DNA from: an uncultured Oscillospiraceae bacterium
GTDB taxonomy: Bacteria > Bacillota > Clostridia > Oscillospirales > Oscillospiraceae
Reading direction: 5' to 3'
DNA: 64,000 bases
Assembly (NCBI GenBank): GCA_947599875.1
Contig: CANQFV010000003.1
Location: 49,725 to 113,724, forward strand
Shown here: piece by piece, positions 8,262 through 14,895 of the stretch
How positions within the stretch are numbered: the stretch's first letter is position 1
Layout of the letters: each line of letters starts with the position of its first letter
Program-made: the position numbers and the translations under genes
Notes under the pieces: model-generated
The model's input: only the letters and a program-made list of their open reading frames with translations
What the model was told of the DNA's origin: nothing
The model's database searches: none

Positions 8262-8340
8262 TTTTCCGGCGGCGTGTGCCGGAAAAAATCCCCTTTTGCC
8301 GCGCAAACGTGTGCCCGGGGGCAGGCGCAGGGCGGCGGGT
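8262..8340. repeat. Partial family A hairpin repeat (copy 2)
   Basis: TTTTCCGGC pairs with GCCGGAAAA, followed by ATCCCC, TTGCCGCGCAAACGTGTG and a short GC hairpin. This corresponds to the first two modules of the family A element. It lies between the repressor gene and the ImmA gene and may attenuate transcription into the protease gene. Confidence 0.65.
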
Positions 8341-8347
8341 ATCCGTC

Positions 8348-8743
8348 TCACTTCTCCCCCGCGTTCCGCCGGTTCTTCTCCTTGGCGATCCAGTAGGCGT
8401 CCTGAATGGCCCGGAGCATCTCGTCCTTGTCCTCGTCGGCCAGCTCCCCGCCGGAGAAGAGCGCCGTGGCCTCCTGTACAAGGGCCTGGGCCTGCCGCCG
8501 CCCGGTGACCCCGTACTTCTCCCCGGCCCGGACGACAAAGTCCTCGTCCTCCGTCAGCAGATAATTCACGTCACACCCGAAAAGTCCCGCCAGCCGGGTG
8601 TAGATCTCCCGGTTCCGGGGGTAGATCCCCTCCTGCTCGTAGGAGCCGTAGGCCCGCCGGGAGATCCCCGCGGCCTTCGCCGCCTCCTCTTGGGAGATGT
8701 GCCTCTCCTGGCGAAGCGCCCTTATTTTCTCTCCAAATTTCAT
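8348..8743 (-). CDS. XRE-family repressor (ImmR-like)
   Basis: The 131-residue protein has an N-terminal helix-turn-helix of the Cro/CI type (residues about 3-60, with SQEEAAKAAGISRRAYGSYE) and a C-terminal acidic and charged helical tail. The start MKFGEKIRALRQ is chosen because GGAGG lies six bases upstream; a longer frame to 8842 would run through the operator. It is divergent from the RidA/Y-polymerase genes and followed by an ImmA/IrrE protease gene, the arrangement of phage and ICE repressor-protease pairs. A palindrome immediately upstream is probably its operator. Confidence 0.92.
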   Translation of the reverse strand: MKFGEKIRALRQERHISQEEAAKAAGISRRAYGSYEQEGIYPRNREIYTRLAGLFGCDVNYLLTEDEDFVVRAGEKYGVTGRRQAQALVQEATALFSGGELADEDKDEMLRAIQDAYWIAKEKNRRNAGEK

Positions 8744-8757
8744 AAAAAGTCCTCCGT

Positions 8758-8821
8758 GCGAAGTAAAACTTCGCAAATACAAAAATTTCCCCTTGACAAG
8801 CGAAGCATAATCGCCTATAAT
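8758..8821 (+). promoter_or_regulatory. Sigma-A promoter covered by repressor-type operators
   Basis: TTGACA (8793-8798) and TATAAT (8816-8821) are separated by exactly 17 bases, a consensus promoter reading toward RidA and the Y-polymerase. The spacer contains GCGAAGCATAATCGC (8800-8814), an imperfect inverted repeat. A related perfect repeat, GCGAAGT-AAA-ACTTCGC (8758-8774), lies 25 bases closer to the repressor gene, in its leader. Shared GCGAAG half-sites suggest one protein, most simply the XRE repressor, binds both and controls both directions. Confidence 0.75.
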
Positions 8822-8898
8822 AGGCTCAAATGGGAAGTTCATCTACCGAAATTGTACACCGAAGTTCCCAATCTGTCAAGGGGGGGAGAAAAAATTCT

Positions 8899-9273
8899 AT
8901 GGTCGGAATTTTGCGGGCGGATATAAATGAGGCGTGGGCCAGCTCCGGGGTCGTCCGGGCCGGGGGCTTCTGCTTCCTCAGCTGCTGCGTGGGCAACGTG
9001 GGGGGCACGGTGGAGGAGCAGGTGAACGGGGCCTTTGACGAGATGGAGCGCCGCCTGGCCCTTGTGGGGCTGACGCTGGAAAATGTAGTGCAGATGGACT
9101 GCCTTTTCCGGGACGTGTGGAACATCCCGGTGATGGAAAAGGTGATCCGGGAGCGCTTTCGGGGCCGCTATCCGGCGCGAAAGTCTCTGCAAACGAATTT
9201 CGCCCATGCCGGCGGGCCGGAGGGGCTTGCGTTTCAGGCCGACGCCGTGGCCTGGTGCGGGGGAGTGTACTGA
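8899..9273 (+). CDS. RidA-family (YjgF/UK114) protein
   Basis: RidA proteins hydrolyse reactive enamine/imine intermediates from PLP enzymes, though many family members have other or unknown roles. The 124-residue sequence shows the fold-specific pattern: SGVVRAGGFCFLSCC at the N-terminus, EQVNGAFDEMERRL then LENVVQMDCLFRDV in the middle, and RYPARKSLQ near the end, where the arginine matches the active-site arginine of RidA. The ATG at this position is chosen because GGGGGAG precedes it. It is the first gene after the operator-covered promoter and leads into the Y-polymerase gene 34 bases later. Why a RidA protein sits in this unit is unclear. Confidence 0.85.
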   Translation: MVGILRADINEAWASSGVVRAGGFCFLSCCVGNVGGTVEEQVNGAFDEMERRLALVGLTLENVVQMDCLFRDVWNIPVMEKVIRERFRGRYPARKSLQTNFAHAGGPEGLAFQADAVAWCGGVY

Positions 9274-9307
9274 ACTCACCTCCCCGCAAAGGGGGGGAGG
9301 TGATGCT

Positions 9308-10669
9308 GTGGGCGCGTATATCGCCATCGACCTTAAATCCTTTTACGCCTCGGTGGAGTGCGTGGACCGGGGGTTGGACCCCCTGACGGCGCGGCTTGTG
9401 GTGGCGGACGAGGAGCGGACGGACAAGACCATCTGCCTGGCAGTGTCCCCGGCGCTGAAGGCCCACGGCGTGCCGGGCAGGCCCCGGCTTTTTGAGGTCT
9501 ATGAGCGTCTCCGGGAGGTGAAGGCCCGGACGGGGCGGGAGGTGGATTTCCTCATCGCCCGGCCCCGGATGGGCCGGTATGTGGACGTCTCGGCCAAAAT
9601 TTACGCCATCTACCTGCGGTTCGTGTCACCGGAGGACATCCACGTCTACTCCATCGACGAGGTGTTCATCGACGCCTCCAAATACCTGCGCCCCGGCGGC
9701 ATAACGGCCCGGGAGCTGGCCATGCGCATGATCCGAAAGGTGCTGGCGGAGACGGGCATCACCGCCACGGCGGGGGTGGGGACGAACCTGTACCTGGCCA
9801 AGATCGCGATGGACATCGTGGCCAAGAAGGCGAAGCCCGACGCCGACGGCGTGCGGATCGCGGAGCTTGACGAGGCGGGGTTCCGCCGGAAGCTGTGGGA
9901 TCACCTGCCGCTGACGGATTTCTGGCAGACGGGGCCGGGGACCGTGGCCCGCCTGGCCAGGCTGGGGGTGTATACGATGGGCGACCTGGCGCGGCTCAGC
10001 CTCCGGGACGAGGCGCCGCTGTACCGGGCCTTCGGGGTGAACGCAGAGCTGCTCATCGACCACGCCTGGGGCAAGGAGAGCTGCACAATGGCGGACATCA
10101 AGGCGTACCGCCCCTCGGAGACATCGCTGAGTACCGGGCAGGTACTCGCCCGCCCCTACGCCTTTGAGGAGGCCCGGCTTGTCGTCCGGGAGATGGCGGA
10201 GGAGCTGACGATGGAGCTGACGCAAAAGGGCCTTGTGACGGAGGGCGTCGTCCTCCATGTGGGCTATGACCGGGGGAACACCGGCTGGGACGGCCCGGTC
10301 AAGACGGATCACTACGGCAGACCGGTGCCCGTCTCCGCCCACGGGACGGCGCATATGGGTTCGCCCACTCAGGCCCTGTCCCGGATAACCCGGGCGGTGA
10401 CGGAGCTTTTCGACCGGATCGTCAACCAGGAGCTGACCGTCCGCCGCCTCAATCTGGCGGCGCCGGAGCTGCGGGAGCTGGGGGAGACGGCCAGACAGCT
10501 GGATCTGTTCACAGACCCCCGGGCGGAGCAGCGGGAGGAGGCCCTCCAGCAGGCGGTGCTGAGCATCCGCAGTAAATACGGGAAGAACGCCCTGCTCAAG
10601 GGCCGTGATTTTTTGGAAGGGGCCACCGCCAGGGAGCGGAACGGCCAGATAGGAGGTCACAGACAGTGA
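9308..10669 (+). CDS. Y-family translesion DNA polymerase (UvrX/UmuC-like)
   Basis: The 453-residue protein is an error-prone polymerase of the Gram-positive UvrX/YqjW type. It has the catalytic D8 (AIDLKSFYASVE), the SIDEVFID motif with D117 and E118, the helix-hairpin-helix region after residue 200, the little-finger domain, and a near C-terminal beta-clamp binding motif QLDLF. The GTG start is chosen because it begins the polymerase fold directly and is preceded by GGGGGAGGTGAT. The stop overlaps the GTG of the YolD gene. The promoter upstream of RidA probably drives RidA, polymerase and YolD together. Confidence 0.94.
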   Translation: MGAYIAIDLKSFYASVECVDRGLDPLTARLVVADEERTDKTICLAVSPALKAHGVPGRPRLFEVYERLREVKARTGREVDFLIARPRMGRYVDVSAKIYAIYLRFVSPEDIHVYSIDEVFIDASKYLRPGGITARELAMRMIRKVLAETGITATAGVGTNLYLAKIAMDIVAKKAKPDADGVRIAELDEAGFRRKLWDHLPLTDFWQTGPGTVARLARLGVYTMGDLARLSLRDEAPLYRAFGVNAELLIDHAWGKESCTMADIKAYRPSETSLSTGQVLARPYAFEEARLVVREMAEELTMELTQKGLVTEGVVLHVGYDRGNTGWDGPVKTDHYGRPVPVSAHGTAHMGSPTQALSRITRAVTELFDRIVNQELTVRRLNLAAPELRELGETARQLDLFTDPRAEQREEALQQAVLSIRSKYGKNALLKGRDFLEGATARERNGQIGGHRQ

Positions 10670-11052
10670 ACGGATATGCGGATATCATCGGGCTGGAGAG
10701 GAGGGCCGGCCCCCGGATGGATCGGGCCGACAGGGCCAAGCTCTTCGCGCCCTTCGCGGCCCTGCGGGGCTTTGAGGAGTCCGTCCACGCCCGGGAGGCC
10801 CGGAGCGTGCCCCGCCCCGAGCCGGCCCCGGACAGGGCCGAGCAGCTGGACAGACGCCTGAGAAAATTAAAGCCCGGCGACCGGGTGACGGTGACGTATT
10901 TTTGCCCCCTCACCGTGGAAAACGCGGTGGAGATGGGGGAAATTCAATGCGCCACGGGTAATTTCGTGGCCCTGAGCCACTGCGACGGGACCCTGACGCT
11001 CACCTGCGCCCGCCTGGCCCTGAGGGATATCCTGGACATAGGCGCCAGATAA
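10666..11052 (+). CDS. YolD-like protein, partner of the Y-family polymerase
   Basis: The 128-residue protein carries the motif RMDRADRAKLFAPFAALRGFEE, seen in small proteins encoded behind Y-family polymerases of Firmicutes (YolD/YqjX group; motif given here from residues 18 to about 37). The C-terminal half (GDRVTVTYFCPLTVENAVEM) is typical of YolD. It starts with GTG, overlaps the polymerase stop by four bases and has AGGAGGT seven bases upstream. It is thought to assist the polymerase; the mechanism is not established. Confidence 0.85.
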   Translation: MNGYADIIGLERRAGPRMDRADRAKLFAPFAALRGFEESVHAREARSVPRPEPAPDRAEQLDRRLRKLKPGDRVTVTYFCPLTVENAVEMGEIQCATGNFVALSHCDGTLTLTCARLALRDILDIGAR

Positions 11053-11057
11053 TTTTT

Positions 11058-11600
11058 CACCCCCGGAGGGGGTGATCTCCCCGAAGGGGGAAAAGGTGTC
11101 CGCCCGCAGGGCGGGGAGGAGAAGTCCCCCGGAGGGGGACGGAGCTTTCCCCCACGGGGGAATAAGGTGTCCGCCCGAAGGGCGGACGGGGTATTTTACT
11201 TTCTCCCTTTTGATTTCGACAAAAGGGAGAAAGTAACAAAGAGGGAAAACCGACCAGGGGGGATTTCGATTTCCCCCCTGGACCCCCTTGAACCGACCAG
11301 TTAGGGGGCCTGCGGGCCCCCTACTGGAGAAACCCCCGGGGAGCCCCCCGGGGGTTTTCTGGACGAATGGGTGTTGAGCAGCCGCCCGGTGGTGCGTCGC
11401 GCCCTTGGGACTGAGGAGGTGGGACAGCGGGGACGGTTTTTTTGTCACACCGCAGGTGGGACTAAAGAACCGTCCCCGTGTCACACCGGCTTTAAGGTGA
11501 TGCACAACGCCGCCTTTCCCGTGCCCCACAGGGGACGGTTCTTGTGAACCATTGTCGCTTGCGCTCCAATGTCCCACAAAAACCGTCCCCGTGAGGCAGT
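11058..11600. repeat. Long hairpin-array repeat, family B (copy 1)
   Basis: At least ten hairpins follow one another: CACCCCC/GGGGGTG, TCCGCCC/GGGCGGA, GTCCCCC/GGGGGAC, a 37-base hairpin ACTTTCTCCCTTTTG/CAAAAGGGAGAAAGT with loop ATTTCGA, CCAGGGGGG/CCCCCCTGG, AGGGGGCC/GGCCCCCT and AACCCCCGGGG/CCCCGGGGGTT. They are followed by GGGGACGGTT motifs. Copies 2 and 3 (about 11988-12478, inverted, and 25085-25530) keep the same order. No coding frame here is convincing. Copies 1 and 2 plus the family C hairpins fill the whole 11053-12439 gap. Confidence 0.85.
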
Positions 11601-11619
11601 GGTGGCACTCAGTCAACGC

Positions 11620-11935
11620 GACACGGGCCGCCGTGGACGGCGGCCCCTACAGCAAATTTTAAAGTTTTCCATCTTAACGCAGCCAATCTGTCGCCCAACC
11701 CTCCCGGGCCGATGAGGTCATCGGCCCCTACGGGAGGTTCTTACAGACAGTAGGGGCCGCCTCTCTTGGCGGCCCGCCTGCCGATTTTGCATCATTGTCC
11801 GAATCAACGGCATTTGGACTATGTAGGGGCCGACGACCTCGTCGGCCCGGGTTTCGATATCCACCGAGTGTCGATTCAACGCAACTTATACAACGCGGGC
11901 CGCCGTGGGCGGCGGCCCGTGTCGTTGATTGAGGG
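11620..11935. repeat. Cluster of five GTAGGGGCCG hairpins (family C)
   Basis: Five short inverted repeats occur at about 11625-11650, 11706-11730, 11752-11776, 11823-11849 and 11897-11918. Each pairs GGGCCG with CGGCCC, and four carry an adjoining CTAC or GTAG tag. Their arms differ (GATGA/TCATC, GACGA/TCGTC, GCC/GGC) but remain complementary. Similar intergenic units are common in GC-rich Clostridia. They sit between two inverted family B arrays. Confidence 0.7.
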
Positions 11936-11987
11936 TGGTATAATAGACGGGGAAAGGGCAGCGTCAAGCGCCCCCGGGCAGTCGGTG

Positions 11988-12478
11988 TGACACGGGGACG
12001 GTTCCTTAGTCACACCAGTGTGCGCACTGGTGGTACAAAGAAACCGTCCCCTTTGTCCCACCTCCTCAAAAGACGGAGAAAAGTGTCGTCTCTGGAAACC
12101 CGCCCCGTCCCGCACCAGCTCAGTCCCAAGGGCGCGCCGCACTACCTTGTGGCTGCTCAACACCCATTCGTCCAGAAAACCCCCGGGGGACTCCCCGGGG
12201 GTTTCTCCAGTAGGGGGCCGCGGCCCCCTAACTGGTCGGTTCAAGGGGGTCCAGGGGGGAAATCGAAATCCCCCCTGGTCGGTTTCTCCCCTTTGTTACT
12301 TTCCCCTCTTTGACGAAATCAAAGAGGGGAAAGTAAATCGCCCCGTCCGCCCTACGGGCGGACACCTTATTCCCCCGTTGGGGGAACTCCCCGTCCCCCT
12401 TTCAGGGGGACTTTTTCCCCGCGGGAGCGCCCTTCGGGCCTACGCCCCTGCGGGGCCTTCAAAAAGCCCCGGGAGCTG
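11988..12478. repeat. Long hairpin-array repeat, family B (copy 2, inverted)
   Basis: The same string of hairpins as at 11058-11600, in reverse orientation, starting with GACACGGGGACGGTTCCTTAG and ending at the GCGGGGCC hairpin that overlaps the last codons of the HAD phosphatase gene. It is closer in sequence to copy 3 at 25 kb than to its neighbour copy 1: its 37-base hairpin has the same arms as copy 3. Confidence 0.85.
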
Positions 12479-13081
12479 TGTCAGGCGGCTCACCGTCGCC
12501 CACTCCGTCCCGGTGGGCACCGCCGGACTCTCCGGCGGCTTGAAAAAGATGAATCCCACCCCGGCGCTGTCGGCGCAGGCGGCGTCAATAGGCCTGTCGC
12601 CCACATAAAAAGTCCGGCTCTTGTCCAGCCCGAACCGGTTGACGATCCACTCTATCCCGTCCGGGGCCGGCTTGCGGGGCAGTCCCGCCGCGCTGGTGAG
12701 GATGTAAGTAAAATACCCCAGCACGCCGCACCGGTCAAGGATCCCCTTGGCCGTGTCGCTGTTGTGGGTATACACAAAGCTGGCTATCCCCAGCTCCCGG
12801 AGGCGCCGCAGGGCCTCCGCCGCGCCGTCCATAAGCCGGATCCGGCCGCTGCCGGACTGGTTCAGCTCATCCACCCTGCGCCAGAGGGCGCCGCCGTCAA
12901 GTCCCCGCTCCCGGCCGATCTCCCCCAGCACGCCCCGGACAGTCCCGGCGATCATGCGCCGGTGCAGCTCCTGGCGCGGGGCCGTGATCCCCGCCTCCCG
13001 CAGCGCCTGGAGGGTGCTGTCCACAATGACGCCGTAGGAGTCCAGCAGCGTCCCGTCCAGATCCCAGATCAGGGCCGTCAT
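12440..13081 (-). CDS. HAD-superfamily phosphatase (phosphoglycolate phosphatase-like)
   Basis: The 213-residue protein starts with the HAD nucleophile motif WDLDGTLLDS (D7 and D9), has the motif II threonine in VYTHNS, the lysine of motif III in RKPAPDG, and motif IV GDRPIDAACADSAG. A helical cap lies between motifs I and II. Relatives hydrolyse small phosphoesters such as phosphoglycolate; the substrate here cannot be told. Its ATG overlaps the mreB stop (ATGA). The last codons, encoding GPAGA, run into a family B hairpin, so the original C-terminus may have been altered. Confidence 0.88.
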   Translation of the reverse strand: MTALIWDLDGTLLDSYGVIVDSTLQALREAGITAPRQELHRRMIAGTVRGVLGEIGRERGLDGGALWRRVDELNQSGSGRIRLMDGAAEALRRLRELGIASFVYTHNSDTAKGILDRCGVLGYFTYILTSAAGLPRKPAPDGIEWIVNRFGLDKSRTFYVGDRPIDAACADSAGVGFIFFKPPESPAVPTGTEWATVSRLTQLPGLFEGPAGA

Positions 13082-14103
13082 CGCAGCTGTCTCCTTCGGG
13101 ACAGATTCAGCGGCCCCTCCTGCATGTCGTTGATCATCTCCAAAGACTTCAAAAGTCCGTAGGCCACGCACATATCCGAATCGTCGGCTGTCCTGGTGCG
13201 GATGCTGGTGGAGCTTTCGATCAGCCGGTCAAATCCCCAGATCAGCGCCCCGCCGCCGGTGACGACGATGCCGTTTTCGGAGATATCCGCCACCAGCTCC
13301 GGGGGCGTGTTCTCCAGCACCCGGTGGATGGCCTCCAAAATCTGCTCGGACACCTCGTCAAAGGCCTCGATCAGCTCCGTGGAGCTTATGGACACCATCC
13401 TGGGCAGGCCGGTCATCAGGCACCGGCCCTTCACCTCCAGATTCATCTCCTCCGGCTTGGGGAACACGCATCCGATGGACTTTTTCAGCTCTTCGGCCGT
13501 ATTTTTCCCGATAAGCAGGCTGTGCTTTTTCCGGATGTACTTGATGATGGCCTCGTCAAAGGCGTCCCCGGCCGTCTTGATGGACTCCGACTGCACCACG
13601 CCGGACAGGGACACCACCGCGATGTCCGTCGTCCCGGCGCCCACGTCCACGATCATATTCCCCTCGGCCTTGGAGATATCCATCCCCGCCCCCAGGGCCG
13701 CCGCCACAGGCGATTCCATCAGATACACCTTCCTGGCGCCGGCCCGGATGCCGGCGTCGATGACGGCCCGCTCCTCCACCTCGGTGATGCCGGAGGGGAC
13801 GGAGACCACCACTCGGGGCTTTAAGAGGCTGAAGGAGATGACCCGGCGCAGAAGCTCCCGGATCATCCGCTCGGTCATGTCAAAATCGCAGATCACGCCG
13901 CCGGACAGGGGGTGGATGGCCACGATGTTCCCCGGGGTGCGCCCCAGCATCCTCTGGGCCGCCGCCCCTACCTTCAAAAGCCGTCCCGTATTCTTGTCCA
14001 TAGCCACCACGGAGGGCTCCCGGGTCACAACGCCCTTCCCCCGCACCGACACGGCCACCGTGGCCGTGCCCAGATCGATCCCAATATCGCGTCCGAAGAT
14101 CAT
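13078..14103 (-). CDS. mreB: MreB/Mbl-family actin-like rod-shape protein
   Basis: MreB forms membrane-bound filaments that guide lateral wall synthesis. The 341-residue sequence has the actin-fold phosphate loop GIDLGTATVAV, the PSGITEVEERAV segment, phosphate-2 motif VDVGAGTTDIAV, and GIVVTGGGALIWGFD near the end. It stands apart from the usual mreBCD group and is followed by an HAD gene in the same unit, so it may be an Mbl- or MreBH-like paralogue. A minus-strand TATAAT lies about 105 bases upstream. Confidence 0.93.
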   Translation of the reverse strand: MIFGRDIGIDLGTATVAVSVRGKGVVTREPSVVAMDKNTGRLLKVGAAAQRMLGRTPGNIVAIHPLSGGVICDFDMTERMIRELLRRVISFSLLKPRVVVSVPSGITEVEERAVIDAGIRAGARKVYLMESPVAAALGAGMDISKAEGNMIVDVGAGTTDIAVVSLSGVVQSESIKTAGDAFDEAIIKYIRKKHSLLIGKNTAEELKKSIGCVFPKPEEMNLEVKGRCLMTGLPRMVSISSTELIEAFDEVSEQILEAIHRVLENTPPELVADISENGIVVTGGGALIWGFDRLIESSTSIRTRTADDSDMCVAYGLLKSLEMINDMQEGPLNLSRRRQLR

Positions 14104-14208
14104 GTGTATTCCTCCAATGGGGTGTGATACTCCTTGAGCCTGACAGCCTGCTCACAGTCGCAACAGACTCTCTCCCCCTCCCCCACACAGGGAGGGGATC
14201 ATAGACCC

Positions 14209-14236
14209 ATTATAGTCATCTTTCCCCAAAAGTAAA
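14209..14236 (-). promoter_or_regulatory. Candidate promoter of mreB
   Basis: On the minus strand TTTACT (14231-14236) is followed after 16 bases by a perfect TATAAT (14209-14214). The leader between it and mreB contains a CCCCTCCC/GGGAGGGG inverted repeat. The promoter overlaps the hairpin TTTCCCC/GGGGAAA just behind comF. Confidence 0.5.
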
Positions 14237-14244
14237 AGGGGAAA

Positions 14245-14895
14245 TTATGAATTTTTTCCGGCAAAGGCCGCCGCGGCGCAGACCACGTCCTCCGCCCCCG
14301 CCATCAGCAGCGTTCTGGCGCACTCGGACAGGGTCGCCCCTGTGGTGACGATGTCGTCTATCAGCAGCACCCTTCGCCCCCGCACAAGGGCGGGATCCAC
14401 CGCCTCATAGACCCCCAGCACGTTGGCGGCCCGCTCCGCCCGGCCCTTGATGGTGGAATTTCGCGGCGTCTCCCGGATCTTCCTCAGGGTCTCCACAGGC
14501 TCGGCCCCCAGCGCCTCCCCGGTGCGCTGCGCCAGGAGCTTAGCCTGGTCAAAGCCCCGCTCCCGCAGTCTCTTCCGGCTCACCGGCGCCCAGGTGATCA
14601 GGTCAAATTCCCCCGCCAGCTCCTCCCGGACGCACTGGGCCACAAGCCGCCCCAGCTCCCGGGCGTACCCGGTCCGCCCCCGGAACTTGTACCGCAGCAG
14701 CGCGCTGCGCACGCTCCCCCGGTAATACAGGGGCGCACAGCATCCGGAGTAAAACTCCCCGCGGCACTTCACCGCGCCGCACCTGGGCAGGGTGTCCCGG
14801 CAGGCCGGGCAGATGTCCTCCCCGTCCGTCACCCTCCGGCAGAATATGCACCTGGGCGGGAAGAGGAGAGCGGCAAGCCTGGAAAAAAGGCTCAT
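14245..14895 (-). CDS. comF: ComF-family phosphoribosyltransferase-like protein
   Basis: ComF is needed for DNA uptake in competent cells, and relatives are often linked to recombination helicases. The 216-residue protein has an N-terminal zinc-binding pair (CIFC and CPAC, about residues 16-19 and 29-32), a third cysteine cluster, and the PRPP-binding loop VLLIDDIVTTGAT near residue 180. The ATG giving MSLFSRLAALL overlaps the recD2 stop (ATGA), so the two genes are coupled. The longer upstream frame is rejected because it only repeats recD2 sequence out of frame. Confidence 0.93.
   Translation of the reverse strand: MSLFSRLAALLFPPRCIFCRRVTDGEDICPACRDTLPRCGAVKCRGEFYSGCCAPLYYRGSVRSALLRYKFRGRTGYARELGRLVAQCVREELAGEFDLITWAPVSRKRLRERGFDQAKLLAQRTGEALGAEPVETLRKIRETPRNSTIKGRAERAANVLGVYEAVDPALVRGRRVLLIDDIVTTGATLSECARTLLMAGAEDVVCAAAAFAGKNS

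Noticed and set aside
7642..11052. Integrative element or prophage around the ImmA/XRE pair
   Set aside because: No integrase, excisionase, relaxase, terminase or structural gene, and base composition equals the surroundings.
11057..12440. Short open frames in the repeat nest
   Set aside because: They are made of hairpin repeat sequence, appear in both orientations and have no ribosome sites or known domains.
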